DNA from: Diplolepis rosae
Taxonomy: Eukaryota > Arthropoda > Insecta > Hymenoptera > Diplolepididae
DNA: 64,000 bases
NCBI GenBank assembly: GCA_030998225.1
Contig: JAPYXD010000754.1
Coordinates: 3,038,001-3,102,000 of the forward strand
Direction: 5' to 3'
In this document: in pieces, positions 23,123-34,658 of the stretch
Numbering within the stretch: position 1 is the stretch's first letter
Layout: every line of letters begins with the position of its first letter
Translations under genes and position numbers: made by a program
Notes under the pieces: generated by a model
What the model saw: the letters and a program-made list of their open reading frames with translations, nothing else
The model's database searches: none
Told to the model about the DNA's origin: nothing

Positions 23123-24715
23123 ATAAGAGTTAATATACTCAGCATATTTGTATCGTTTTAATTGAATCAATGAAATTTCAACAAAATAAAATAAACTCCC
23201 GAGCAGAGAAGTGATTGAGTTAATGTCATTTTATTGTCAGAGTTGCTAAAGTATAGATGAGCTAGAACTTGAAAAGACCCCTATTGATAGGAAACACGAC
23301 ATGGCAGTTTGTGAAGCCACGTATTTGTGCTATTTTAGTCTTGTTACGATATCGATGCCTGTGGTTTTAGCGTTGCCTGCATGGAAGAAAGAACTAGAAA
23401 AATCCTCGCATTGTACTATGGTGCTGGTCAATACATATCCTCTTTAAATACACACTTGGTACAAACGAATGCGCAAATAAAATAAACAGAAAAAGCTTAT
23501 TCGGTTTTTCTATTTCTGTTCCCTCACGCTTCTCCCTTGTGTATTTCCTCGCAAAGGTGAAATCGTATAATAATTTATACATTAATTTTATTTAAATTCA
23601 TATTTTCTTCAGGTCACAACTTACTGAAGTTTGTAGTGTTTTTCTGTAATGGTAAATTTAATATCTTTTTTATTTTCAACAAAAAAGTTTCATGTAAGAC
23701 AAATTAAAAGTGACATTCAAAATTTTCATCATTTTTAATTGTTTTTGGTGATTATATTTTCGTTCAGAGAAAAAAGAAGCCGATTTTTATTTTTATTCAA
23801 GGAAGAAAACATTGCAAACTTCAGTCAAATTAAGGTACTTTGCTATTTGATGCAAAATTATATTGAAGCAAATCTTTGATAAATAATTAATGTTACAAAC
23901 AAATAAAACTTTCAAGTTTTTGTATTGCACTAAATTATATTAATCATTTTAGAAATCATAGAGGATGAAATTTGAAGCGAAAATTACCAACGTTAAAAGC
24001 ATGACATAATTACTTTTCAATTTTCCGTAGGCAAGAGAGAGTCTCGATGTCCAATAGAATTAAAAGTTAGGACCGTCAAATAAACTTGGTTCGACCTCCA
24101 ATTACGTTCAACGAATTAGCGGCAATGTAATTTTCATTTTCCCGGCGCTTAATGAAACCTACAGAAATGTGAAGGGGACAAAAACCTCTACTAAGCAGGA
24201 AAGAGAAATTAAATTTTCTCTTACTATGCCATTGGTACGTTTAGTATACGAATGGGTTACTACTGCTATTGGAATTCCATCAGTAGATTTTAAAGCTGGA
24301 ATTCGAAATAGTTGAAATCTTCAAATAAACAAAGAACCACTAACATACCCAGGTAGAAATTAAGGAAGGTACTGATAAGTTTTTCTAGATACTGGCCAGT
24401 ACCTGTCAAGGAACTCTGTCAAGTGCCTAAATATAAATGTAACGCTGTGTTTGCAGAGCTACTAAACAGAATGTCTAGATAAGTACTTTTCAGTTTTGTT
24501 GGTCAAAATATAGATACTGGTAAGGTTCTGCATGGCTCTTGGACAGCCCGTATGGAGATTTGTAACGTGATTTGTAACGTCAATCACATATTAAATGCTC
24601 TACATGGTCATGCAGGGGTGCATTTTAATGTTAAGGGCTGGAGCCCAAAAATCGATAGAGACATTTTTGAGAAGCCCGAAAATAGCCCAATATTCTCAAG
24701 TAGATTTTTTTCGTC
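23123..24715. other. no gene seen
   Basis: Mostly AT-rich. A richer patch at 24010-24200 may be unique host DNA. Near 24361, CCAGGTAGAAATTA and repeated TACTGGCCAGTACCTG faintly recall the GGGCCC elements. Nothing firm. Confidence 0.4.
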
Positions 24716-24720
24716 GAAAG

Positions 24721-24966
24721 AGTATTTTTAAAAATTAAGGGTTGCTTGTCAGTGATAGGGATTGGTTTTTCAAAATAGATTTTTGGGTATTTAAAGAGCC
24801 CGAAAACAGCCCGAAATTCTGGATTAGTTTATTCTGCCCAAAAAGTATTTTTAAAAATTAAGGGTTGCTTGTCAGTGATAGGGATTGGTTTTTCAAAATA
24901 GATTTTTGGGTATTTAAAGAGCCCGAAAACAGCCCGAAATTCGGGTATAGTCAGTTTTTAAAATTT
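24721..24966 (+). repeat. 123-bp tandem duplication
   Basis: Two nearly identical 123-bp units starting at 24721 and 24844. Each holds AGTATTTTTAAAAATTAAGG, GTTGCTTGTCAGTGATAGGG and AGCCCGAAAACAGCCCGAAA. A diverged third unit precedes them (AGCCCGAAAATAGCCC, about 24670). The near identity suggests recent unequal exchange or slippage. Confidence 0.85.
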
Positions 24967-26538
24967 TAAGCTTTCTATGTACTGGAGGTGCTAGCTGGTC
25001 AGGCACTCAGCACCTCCACCTAAAATTTGGTTTTTTTGAGAAAAATGCAAGAGCCCAAAAATCGGTATTGCCGCCCAAAATTAGCCCAAAAGTGTGGCAT
25101 AAATATAAATATTTGTTTGGTTCAAAGAAATTTTGTTTGAATCAAAAAAACTTTTTTCGATGTGTATAAGCAGCGTTGCTAGATACACGGAGCGAAATTA
25201 TGGAATCAGCATGTTAAAATTATGATACACTATGGTACGTGTTTACAAGGCGCATGCGCGGCGCGAAATTCAAATCAATATATCTTCAAATATTTGAAAG
25301 TTTAATATTTTTCATAAATAAAATGTTAATAACTTGCTGTTAATAAACATAATAATATTATATTTTAATAAAACTATTTTAATAATAATTATAACACAGT
25401 TTCTACTTTTTCAAGTCTTTGTATTTTATAACAATTACTCAAAGTAACTCTTATGAAAGAACATTTTTTTTTTATAAAATAACTTATAATCTATAAAAAG
25501 TAAGTATAATATATAATTGTCTTTGGAATGTCTTTTCGTAAATGACATGAAAATTAACTCTACTCAGCCTTCATTTAGAAAAACGATTAATTGGTCAAAC
25601 ATGCTTCATATAGGGCAAAAAACCATTCTCATTGGATAATGGCTATTCTGCTTTTGTCGTCATTTCATTTCGGTTAAATGAAAAATAAAAAAATAGAAAT
25701 ATTTTTAAATTATGATACATTTAAGAGATGTAGTACAGGAGGGATGGTACATGGTAAAAGAGTCAAAATTATGGTACGATTTCATAATTATGATACGGTC
25801 TTGCAACGCTATGTATTAGTGTTACGCCAAAATTTATATTTTTCCTTGAGATATGAGAAAAATATCAATGTTGTTGTATTTGAAATAGATTTGACTTATC
25901 TATATTTTGAGAAATCAAGTTTTCACACTTTACTACATATCCCACTGTCAATAGAAAGAATCGTACGATTTTCTTGAGTTAGGTCAACCATAAAAAGCTG
26001 TTAGTCTGCAAGGAAGCAGTACATCTTTTTCACGCCTGTAGAAGTAAGAAAAGCCAACATATGGCTGCTCTATCTGAGGTCAGGAGGGTCGTAAGTGACT
26101 GCACGATGGTCAGGTAAAGAAAGGATAGATATATAGTGTAGCAAAAACTATAGATCCTTTCTTCCCTGATCAACCCTAGCGACTGAGATTCACTCACCTT
26201 AGTTTTTTCACCTTTCCTTGACGAGCCAATACCCTATCCTTTTTTCTCTAACCTCGCTTCATTCCCTAGAACGAGGTACTGAGCTGTGAAATGTCATCGT
26301 AAAAAGTAACGTCCAAATCCCAAGTTTTAGGAATGTGTGCTTGATGCTTATATACGTGTATCCTTGCATCAAATCACATATCGCATTAGAAAGGCTTTTT
26401 TATTATCCTACTCATATATAAAGGTTATAAAAAAGGCACCGGGACATTTAATGATTTCAATAAATATGCATTTTGTGGAAAAAGTGCCAATGACTAAAGT
26501 TGTTTAATAGATGACCTATTTTGGATACTTTAAAATAG
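24967..26538. other. no gene seen; weak inverted repeat
   Basis: Around 25180-25260 and 25690-25820 there are loosely inverted stretches (AATTATGGTAC, AATTATGATAC, GCGTTGC). A 99-residue frame at 25678-25977 covers the right arm and has no recognisable domain. Otherwise unassigned. Confidence 0.4.
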
Positions 26539-26743
26539 ATTTGGTCACGGTGACCCGAAAGGGTCACATGGTATGGCTGTTAAGCAAAGCAAGATCGATT
26601 ATCGATCGGGCTAATAAAGGCAAGATAATTTGATGATACAGCTTCTTTGATTTAGTCAATAAAGGACTTGGCTGGCTTGGACATGACTTATCTTGTCTTG
26701 CTTAGCCAGATCATGTGACCCTTTAGGATCAGTGTGACCAAAT
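26539..26743. repeat. 205-bp foldback MITE
   Basis: Left TTTGGTCACGGTGACCCGAA then AGGGTCACATG. Right is the complement of ATGTGACCCTTTAGGATCAG then TGTGACCAAAT. The inner arms AAGCAAAGCAAGAT and ATCTTGTCTTGCTT also pair. Confidence 0.7.
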
Positions 26744-27437
26744 TTATGATCACGTATCTTTACGTACAATTCTTGCTTTTGTATATCTTACATTGAAACT
26801 ATATTTCTGGCACAGCTCGTTTATACTCTATTTACATTACAGTTACTTTTCATACTGAAGAATTTCGGGTTATGGAAATCTAACTTTTACAACCTCTGCA
26901 ATGTTATTAACCCTTTGACTCCCGCCCAATAGTTTTTTTATCAAAATATGAGCTTTGTTCGTATTCTTGGCGAGTATTCTAGAAATGGTATCCAAAGATC
27001 CAGAATTTTAACCGTTTTCAAGATATGAAGGAAATAACTTTCAGTACATTGAATTCGCTTTGAAGCAGACAGCGAAATTTTTTAAGGAAAAAAAATCGAA
27101 AAGGCAGGTCATTGGTTACAGGATTTTTTGCGGATTTTTCGTGATTGTGAAATACAAAGAACTGTAACACTGGCCATTCAATAGATCTTAAAAAAACAAA
27201 TATTTCAAAATATTTTAGAATAAGATATATTTCAGGGAATCTAGATTCAATCTAAAATTTGTTAAGAACTTTCTTAAAATTTTCGGGACGCAATAAACAT
27301 ACATAAATATCGCTAATTATTCCAGAAACAAATTTAGTCAATTTTTCATATATTATAGGAATATTCTCGTTGGAAATGATCTTTTCTGCCAAATAATAAA
27401 AAAATTTCTAAACATATTGGAAATGAAGTTTTTTTAC
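26744..27437. other. no gene seen
   Basis: AT-rich, no shared repeat recognised. Confidence 0.4.
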
Positions 27438-27441
27438 TTAA

Positions 27442-27541
27442 GGTCATGAATCAATAGGGCCACGTGATTAAATTATACATTTATTCGTTCATTTAAGATT
27501 ACTTTTTTAATTTACAAAGTAAATCTGGTTCATCCATGGCC
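27442..27541. mobile_element. TTAA element, GGYCATG type (chain member 1)
   Basis: 100 bp between TTAA 27438-27441 and TTAA 27542-27545. Ends: GGTCATGAATCAATAGGGCC and the complement of GGTTCATCCATGGCC. It is a short relative of 34361-34654. Confidence 0.7.
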
Positions 27542-27545
27542 TTAA

Positions 27546-28195
27546 GGTAGTATATACACTCGCGAAAATTATGTCTCAGGCAGAAATAGATAATTTTGCT
27601 TTCAAGAATAGTTAGTATTATTATTGATGGGACCATTTAAATGAGAAAACATTATTCACTGTGAAATAAACTTGAAACACAGAGAAAATAATTTTATTAA
27701 TAAATTTCATTTTTGTCCGAACTTATTTTCTTATCGCTTCGAGACAAATTTTAGAAAATATTCTGATTCTAATAAATCATGGATCATTTTTTAGGGAAAA
27801 GATTCTCTACAATTTGACTGTTATCAATTTTTGGAAGTGAATCAATTATTATCAAATTCAGCAATTTGTTTATAAAAATGTTGCTTTGGAGAATTATTTT
27901 TTAATATTTTTAGACATTGAAGAATTTATTATCAAAAATTGGAAACAGTCAAGTTGCAAAGAATCTTATTCCTGAAAAAATCATTCGAGATATAATACAA
28001 TCGCATCATTTTCTTAAATTTGGCTCCAAGCACTAAGAAAAAAAATTCAGGCAGAAATAAAATGTATTAATAAAATTATTTTTTCCAATAATAATCTTTC
28101 CTCTTTTAAATGGTCCTTTCAATAATAATATTGCCATTCTTAAAAGAAAAATCATTTATTTTTGCCTGAGGCCTAATTTTTGCAAGTTTACTACC
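27546..28195. mobile_element. TTAA foldback, GGTAGT family (chain member 2)
   Basis: Between TTAA 27542-27545 (shared with the preceding element) and TTAA 28196-28199. The arms carry CGAAAATTATGTCTCAGGCA on the left and the complement of GCCTGAGGCCTAATTTTTGC on the right. Homologous to 17534-18068 and 31974-32640, more diverged. Confidence 0.7.
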
Positions 28196-28199
28196 TTAA

Positions 28200-28575
28200 G
28201 ATAGTTGTTACAAAAAACAGGTCACTCAAAGAAGAGTTTTTCTATGACTTTAGTACTTGACGTGATATTATCAGTCGTGTTTTATAAAAGAAAAAACATT
28301 ATTTTTCATGAAAAAATCTAAAACTTACAAAAAATAATACTTTCTAATAATGTTTTTTGTAATTGGAATTTTTCCTTACTATCGCTTCTTACAAATTTTT
28401 CAAAAATGATTTGATTTTCATAAATTATGACCTATTTTCCAGGGAAAATATTCTCTACAACTCTGCCATTTCCATTTTTAAAAGTACAGCTTACAGTGGC
28501 TGAAATCTATAAAACAATTTGTTCAACGAGACATTTAAAAAAAAAATAACTATATTTTTTGGCACGACAACTACC
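28200..28575. mobile_element. TTAA foldback, GATAGTTGTTAC subfamily (chain member 3)
   Basis: Between TTAA 28196-28199 (shared with the preceding element) and TTAA 28576-28579. Left GATAGTTGTTACAAAAAACA; right complement of GGCACGACAACTACC. Close relative at 58838, where GGTAGTTGTGCCAAAAATCT begins the copy. Confidence 0.65.
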
Positions 28576-28659
28576 TTAAAATAAGGAATGTTACCTATAA
28601 AATTTTTAAAGAAAATTCTAGATAATTCTTACAATGTATTTATAATAGAGAAAATAATT

Positions 28660-28990
28660 TTTTGTTCTCCATTTTGTCGCCATTTTGTCGCCGTTTTGTC
28701 GGTGTCGTTTTGCATGCCGAAAGTTGATTTTCCCGCACTAGTACAATAAAATTTTAAGTGTGCGGAAAATTAAAACAAACTTAAAATTTTAGCGCACTAA
28801 TGCGAGAAAATCAACTTTCCGCACGCAAAACAACACCGAGTCGGCTAACTTTCGATACAAAGCGAACAAAAAATAACGTTCGTGTCACGTGCGGAACGTA
28901 TTTTAACGCGCGAACGAGTCGCGACTCGCTCTTGCATTAAAATACGCCTTTCCGCACTTGATACGAAATATACTATTTTGCACGAAGGAA
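28660..28990. repeat. double-palindrome repeat ('GTGCGGAAAG' family), copy 1
   Basis: Two adjacent palindromes. The first pairs GCCGAAAGTTGATTTTCCCG with its complement across a short loop. The second pairs GTGCGGAACGTATTTTAACG with CGTTAAAATA-type DNA around the centre GAGTCGCGACTC. It ends CTTGATACGAAATATACTA. Copies at 56724-56998 and 57697-57852. Confidence 0.7.
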
Positions 28991-29348
28991 ATACGATCAA
29001 AGAATTTATTTCTTTATATGAGTAAAGGGTATATACGTTGAAAAGTGTAATGATTTGTGTCAAGCAAGGTTATATACTTACATCGACTTCTCATTGAAAC
29101 AATTGTACATTGAAGAGCACATAATTATTATTTTCATAAATAAAATGGTACGTTGTTTGAAAAAATTGGTTTTAGGGGCTAAAGAAGATTAAGTCAATTT
29201 AATCAGACGTTTTGGCTCAGATCGGAGCCCTCATTAGTGATATTTATTAAAATCTAGAAAATACAAAAAAGGTGGCGCTAACTTCACATTTTTAGGAATA
29301 ACTAAAGTACTAAAACATATATTACAAAAAAGAGTACTTGATGCTTAT
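28991..29348. other. no gene; scrap of the ACTGATGAGGACT family
   Basis: 29195-29290 (GTTTTGGCTCAGATCGGAGC, then CCTCATTAGTGAT) is a strongly diverged relative of the 19189 repeat. Otherwise nothing recognised. Confidence 0.4.
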
Positions 29349-29352
29349 TTAA

Positions 29353-30983
29353 GGGGGTCTCCTTATCCAGAACTTTCGAAAAATCGATTTTTTTTTTGTT
29401 TCAATCGATGGAACTATTATCTGAGAATATTGTCGCAAAATTTTACAGTCCATGTCGGAATAATTTTGATGGTAGAGCTCCAAGCAGTGGCTCTGCGTAA
29501 GTTGATTTTTCACCGTCTGAAAACTTTAAAGCGCGTTTTCTCCAAACCAAATTTTTCAAAATTGCGTGCACGATTAAAGGAGAACCAATTAATCTATTAT
29601 TATAAACTTTTTTTTTATTTGTAGGTAATTAAAATGCGCATATAGTGAACCTTTAGTTTTCATGATACAGTATTTATTTTCATTATAAATAACGCATTTT
29701 AAACAAAAAAAATCTGGCCGCTTAGCGGGCACATTCTCATCGCGCGCAGCTTGCTTCGCTCGCAAGTTTGAGCGCGCCTAGGGCGCGCGATTTGATCGTC
29801 GCGCTGCGCGCTCCGTTCTTCCTGGACCTCGCGCTTCGCGCTCGGTCTTGTGCTCTTCGCATACGTTTCAATTTATTTCTTATAATTTAATACTGAAGCT
29901 CAAACCAATTTAATGATATTAAAGATGATGTAAATTAGTCATTTTCTCAAATTCACTAAATTTCTTTTTCAGTTTAAGTGAAACAGGAAATTCAATTTAC
30001 TTAAGGCTCTATCGGCCTTAAGGAACACATTCTCATCATGACACTCGCGCTTCGCGCTTGATTTTCTGTATGCATTTTTGTAACTTTTTAATAAATTACA
30101 TGATTATTGATAAATTTATTTTCTTCCAAAAATCTCAAAAAGGAAAAACAATCGTAGACTTTATTTAAGGAAACGATTTTGCAGAACAACGCTTATTTCG
30201 TATCTTACATATTTTGGTGAAAAAAATCGAATTTTTTCAATATTAAAAATCAAAAAATTAAAAGATACATCCTGTCGAGAAATTTCTCGATAAGAATGTG
30301 TAGACCTTATTTAGCCAAACAATTTTTCATCTAAAAGTTTTTTTTGTATCTCACATATTTTGTCTAAAAAATGGAATTTTTGAATTTTAATCGTATTTTT
30401 TGGAATTGAAACGAAAAATATATCTTTTATCAGAAACTGTGTGAGACAAAATTTGTAGATATTTTTGAAACGAACAACTTTGTATTCTTACGTTTTTTTC
30501 GTATTTCACATATTATTGTTAAAAAATTGAATTTTGGATTTTCAATGGTTTTTTTTTAAATTAATAAGAAAAATATGCATCTTATGAAAAAATGTTACAA
30601 TTCAAATTTGTAGGACTTTATGTAGAAAATAATATTGTATCATAACGTTTTTTCGTATCTCGTATAATTTAACTGGAAAATGGAATTTTGATATTGACTT
30701 TTTTCGAATTTGAATATGCTGTAACATTTCTAATTTTGATTTAATCAAAAAATGTTATCAGGATAATTTGTAGAGATTTATGAGCACTATCAAAAACCAG
30801 TATTGAAATTTTTTATTTAAAAAAAAAATTATTTTCAAAAACACAAAAGTAGTGCTCAATCCCTCAATTTTGATTGGATGTGGCTGGTTAACGAACTTGT
30901 CCTTACTTTTTCGGCTCCGATAAAGTGTACCAAAGCTCAATTCAATCTGATAATTCTGTCGAGAGTTATGCCGCACACGACCT

Positions 30984-31021
<38 letters not shown>

Positions 31022-31969
31022 GGACAGACAGACACTTTCGTAAAAACCCTTTTTTCTGACTCAGGGGGTCTCAAAACGTAAAGATTTGATGAAAATTTCG
31101 AAAGTCATTTTTCACATAAAACCAATACCTTCTCATCCATGATGAGAATGTAAAAATATGATTCGAAAAAATACGAAATCATGAAATTACGAAAATATAT
31201 ATATTACAGGACATCCTGATTTTTTTCTTTTAAATCACGAGTTTTAGTTCCTTGTCTTAGATTGTAAACATCGAGCCCGAGTGTCGTGATGAGAACGTAT
31301 TCCTCAAAGACGCAGTAATCTTGAGAAAATTTGATGTACAGTTACTATATTAAAATATTTACTGTAGTTTCAATATGGAATGAACAGAGATGCAACGATG
31401 CCCGGGGCGAAGGTGCCCGCGAAGCAAGCGGATTTTTAGTATTATTATTGGTTTCAAATAAAAATTATATTTTGTGAACCTTTTTGTTTTTGGCAGTGCA
31501 GTATCAAAATTAATGAATTATAATACCTCAATGTATTATACTACGTTTGCATACTTATGTCTCTTTTCTTTAATTCTTATTGTAAATTTTAATAATTTAT
31601 TAGTAAAACTTTTCGATAATTAATAATTTCATTTTCAGTATGTATAAATCAATGAAAAAGCTTCCATAGTAACTTTATAAGAAGTATTTAATTTTAATTA
31701 TTTTCTTACACGGAGAAAATTAATTTGTGAAAATTTAATCAAAAGTATATAAGTATAATTTTCTGGAAAGTAACTCAAAAGATCGATAAAAAAAAATTTT
31801 TTTTACAATTTTTTAGGTTCAATATAAGCGGAAGACCCTTCTGAATAAAAAAAAACAAATATATATGTGTTTCAGATGAAAACTTTGGACAATATCATGC
31901 ACGCAAAATTAATTATCCGTGGTGAGAGAAAAAGTGCCTTTTTTTAAGGTTCTGGATTAGGAGACCCTC
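29353..31969. mobile_element. TTAA element, GGGGGTCTCC type, split by a 2 kb repeat
   Basis: Between TTAA 29349-29352 and TTAA 31970-31973. Ends: GGGGGTCTCCTTATCCAGAA and the complement of TTCTGGATTAGGAGACCCTC. About 2 kb of its 2.6 kb is the inverted DINE-like copy described next. A polypyrimidine run followed by TAG/GTAATT at 29623 lies in its left part. Confidence 0.7.
29709..31765 (-). mobile_element. DINE-like repeat, full copy, inverted (core to 31437)
   Basis: Minus-strand counterpart of 8250-10170. The core ends are AATCTGGCCGCTTAGCGGGC (29709) and GCCCGCGAAGCAAGCGGATT (31437). It contains the four tandem units, a longer ACAG/GTCT microsatellite (about 30983-31032), and GGACCTCGCGCTTCGCGCTC near 29822. 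Homology with the other copy continues past 31437 to about 31765 but stops at the 29709 end, so the transposed or duplicated unit is longer than the core on one side. Confidence 0.75.
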
Positions 31970-31973
31970 TTAA

Positions 31974-32640
31974 GGTAGTTTTCATCCACGAAAATTAGAC
32001 CTCAGGCAAAAATAGATAATTTTGCTTTCAAGAATAGCAATATTATTATTGAAAGGCTATTTTCAAAGAAAAAAGATTATTTTAGATGAAAAAAATTTGA
32101 AACACAGAAAAATAATTTTATTAATAAATTTTATTTTTGACCCAACTTTTTTTCTCATTGCTTCTTACTAAATTTTAAAAAATTATGCGATTCTAATAAA
32201 TCATGAATCATTTTTTCAGAGAAAAGATTTCCCACAACTTTACCGTTTCTGATTGTTAAAAATAAATTCTTTAATGGCTGAAAACATTAAAAAAAAATTT
32301 TCCAAAACGAAATTTTTATAAACAAATTGCTAAAGTTGATAATAATTTATCCATTTTCGAAAATTGGAAATGTTTAAGTCGTAGGGAATCTTTTTGTTGA
32401 AAAAGTGATTTGTAATTTATTAAAATCGTATAATTTTTTAAAATCTGGTAAGAAGCGATAAGAAAAAAAGTTGGGACAAAAATAAAATTTATTAATAAAA
32501 TTATTTTTCTGTATTTAAAATTTTTTTCATGGAAATTAATCTTTTCTCTTCCAAAATAGCCCTTCAATAATGATATTGCTAGTCTTGAAAGCAAAATTAT
32601 CTATTTTTACCTGAGGTCTAATTTTCGTGGATCAACTACC
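31974..32640. mobile_element. TTAA foldback, GGTAGTTTTCATCC family, best copy
   Basis: TTAA at 31970-31973 (shared with the element before) and 32641-32644. Left GGTAGTTTTCATCCACGAAA and ATTAGACCTCAGGCAAAAAT; right is the complement (GGATCAACTACC). The arms pair over roughly 300 bp. No coding frame. Confidence 0.8.
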
Positions 32641-32704
32641 TTAAATTGAGGGTCAATACAACTTACACTACTTTTAATTATTATTTTTATACAATTTGAA
32701 ATCT

Positions 32705-32771
32705 TTCTATGGTCCAGGCCCAGGTCTTTTAATTGCCGGTCAACTGCTCTAACCACTGAGCTACACAGGCG
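32705..32771 (-). repeat. tRNA-derived SINE-like fragment
   Basis: On the minus strand, TAGCTCAGTGGTTAGAGCAG (32744-32763) is a perfect pol III A box in D-arm context. It is followed by TTGACCGGCAATTAAAAGAC and the decayed B box CCTGGGCCTGGACC (32711-32726). Spacing fits a tRNA body. The degraded B box and lack of a closed acceptor stem argue against a working tRNA. Confidence 0.55.
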
Positions 32772-32829
32772 TCCGACATCTCTTTCTCCACAGGAAGATC
32801 TCCTTATATCGCCTAGTGGCTCAGGAAAT

Positions 32830-33813
32830 TTCAAACTCAACTAATTAATTTGAAATTATTTTTATACCTGTTACAATTCGAATAGGTTAGGAACATCTGA
32901 GGGAGACGTTAGACAATCAGCCAGATAGAAGCGTGCGGGTGAATTTTGTTTTGAAATGTCATTAGTTCAGTTTATTTCATACATGCTGGAAATTTATGTT
33001 CCTTTAAACCAGAGAACTATCGTGGCACCATTCGTGCGTAAATTTGTCAAGTTAGGCTTCTCTACATTTCCTAGCCTTAAACTTGTGCTCTATTCATAGT
33101 GAAGGGACGTGGCCCATACAATATAATGCTCGCTGTGAATGCTCGTATTTGCCAGTGAGTCTGAAGATGCGTCTATATAGGGGTGCTTTCAACATAAATC
33201 CAGAAGTCATTCTTGCCACTTAACGTAGATTAGTACATCTATTTATGCTATTAAAAGACACAGACTCGGTAGATATATAGGATTGATCTTTCTACTATTT
33301 CAGCCCACCTCGTTCAAAAACAATTTATTCTCCTTAAAACTAAAATCTCGAGTCTTTAGTCGGCATTTGTCCCTCATAAAGTTTCTTCAGACATGAGGGT
33401 GGAACTTCGAATTGATTAATGTTAAGAGTCTGTGATAATCAAAATAAATGTGTACGAGTTTCAATATTTTTTCTTTGTACTTCCCTGATCTTTATAGTTT
33501 TCTACATTTTCATTTTATGGGAAAGTATTACATTTTTGTTTTGTCGGGGTATACACAGATAGAAATTTCCATATCGTCAGTTTAATTTGAATAAATCTGT
33601 TTTTAATCGCATATCAGACAAATCTGTTTCTCTATTGTGAAATGCTCAGATATTCACTAATTTTTTAATTTAAATATTGGATAACTTATTTCTTTTGTGC
33701 TCAAAGGCGCTATTAGGAAGAATAAATTATTATGAGAATTTTTGTTGGTAAAATTATTAAATTTAAGAAAAACTAAATTGGAACAGTAAAATTTGTAAAC
33801 GCTGGTTTTTCCA
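32830..33813. other. no gene seen
   Basis: Mixed-composition DNA without long frames or shared repeats. Possibly unique host sequence. Confidence 0.4.
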
Positions 33814-34088
33814 ATGTACTTACAGTTTTGAAGGATAACAAAATTTTTTTCTAGAAAAAAATGAATTATTATTAAATTAACTAGTTGAGTTTGAAATTTT
33901 TGTCAACAGAAAGATTTTCAAATTCTTTAAATAATGAATTATTATGTTTATATTCAGGGCCTTTTAAATATACAATCGTTCATGAACAATACACTATGTT
34001 TTTAATTTTCTGGGACAATAACTAATCATTCAGTTTTCAAAAAAAATATTTTCCATCGTTCAATGAACGTTCAGAACTGTATGTACAT
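33814..34088. mobile_element. MITE-A copy with 9-bp duplication and internal insert
   Basis: Ends ATGTACTTACAGTTTTGAA and TTCAGAACTGTATGTACAT. Flanked by GTTTTTCCA at 33805-33813 and 34089-34097. Compared with the 6478 copy it has an extra piece of about 60-70 bp (near 33875-33945), bounded by a repeated AATGAATTATTAT. Confidence 0.85.
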
Positions 34089-34129
34089 GTTTTTCCACGC
34101 AAAAAAAAAGTAATTTTCGTTTTTATTTT

Positions 34130-34305
34130 TTTGTCATCAGCAATATTGAACATAAGTATCGTGATGAAAATGCATTTCTCAAAATCAAAGTAACTAAGAA
34201 AATTGAAATGAAATTCACAACATTATAAGATTTTGGAGCACGAAGCGTAACAATCGGATTTCGTGTCCCAGATACGCCCGCGCTCCAAAGAGGGCTAGGC
34301 AGATT
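34130..34305 (-). repeat. end fragment of the DINE-like repeat
   Basis: Resembles 31260-31437: TATCGTGATGAAAATGCATT, TTCTCAAAATCAAAGTAACT, ending in a GC-rich stretch and AGGCAGATTTTTTTT. Strongly diverged. Confidence 0.5.
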
Positions 34306-34360
34306 TTTTTTTATATTCTTGATGCTTTTCTACTATAGGCTTTATTCTTTGTCAGGTTAA

Positions 34361-34654
34361 GGCCTTGGATCAACGAGACCATATAATCGGATTCCTACCT
34401 TACTGGTATTTTTTGTCTGTAAACTCATATTGATTTTAAATTTTGCGAATTTATAGAAAAGACACTAAAGAATGTCTATCAACTCATAGATTTTTATGAT
34501 TACAAATATAAATATATTTAAAAAGAATTTTTTTTGTAATTACAAAAATTTAAGGGTAAACTCGAGATCTCATTTTGCATGGACGTGAGGTTTGAGGCAA
34601 GAAAATGCCGCTAAGGTAGAAAATTTGATCATATGATCTGAATGATCCGTGGCC
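34361..34654. mobile_element. TTAA element, GGCC(T/A)TGG type
   Basis: Between TTAA 34357-34360 and TTAA 34655-34658. Left GGCCTTGGATCAACGAGACC and TTCCTACCTTACTGG; right complement of GAATGATCCGTGGCC, with CTAAGGTAGAAAA inside. No coding frame. Confidence 0.75.
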
Positions 34655-34658
34655 TTAA

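Noticed and set aside
25678..25977. 99-residue plus-strand frame as a gene
   Set aside because: AT-driven composition, no domain, and overlaps one arm of a weak inverted repeat.
29605..29630. TTTTTTTTTATTTGTAG/GTAATT as a ratchet point
   Set aside because: Good pyrimidine tract, but GTAATT is a poor donor and the site lies inside a transposable element.
30980..31035. Regular ACAG repeats as a CRISPR-like array
   Set aside because: It is a simple microsatellite with no spacers; the genome is eukaryotic.
30758..31081. Frames with TDRQTDRQTD or SFGTLYRSRKSKDKF
   Set aside because: Translations of the GTCT/ACAG microsatellite and constant block of the DINE-like repeat; the same peptide appears in other copies.
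32316..32594. 92-residue minus-strand frame
   Set aside because: Lies wholly in the right arm of the TTAA foldback 31974-32640; no protein features.
32607..32840. 77-residue minus-strand frame containing LCSSVVRAVDRQL
   Set aside because: That peptide is the translation of the A box and D arm of a tRNA-like sequence, not a protein.
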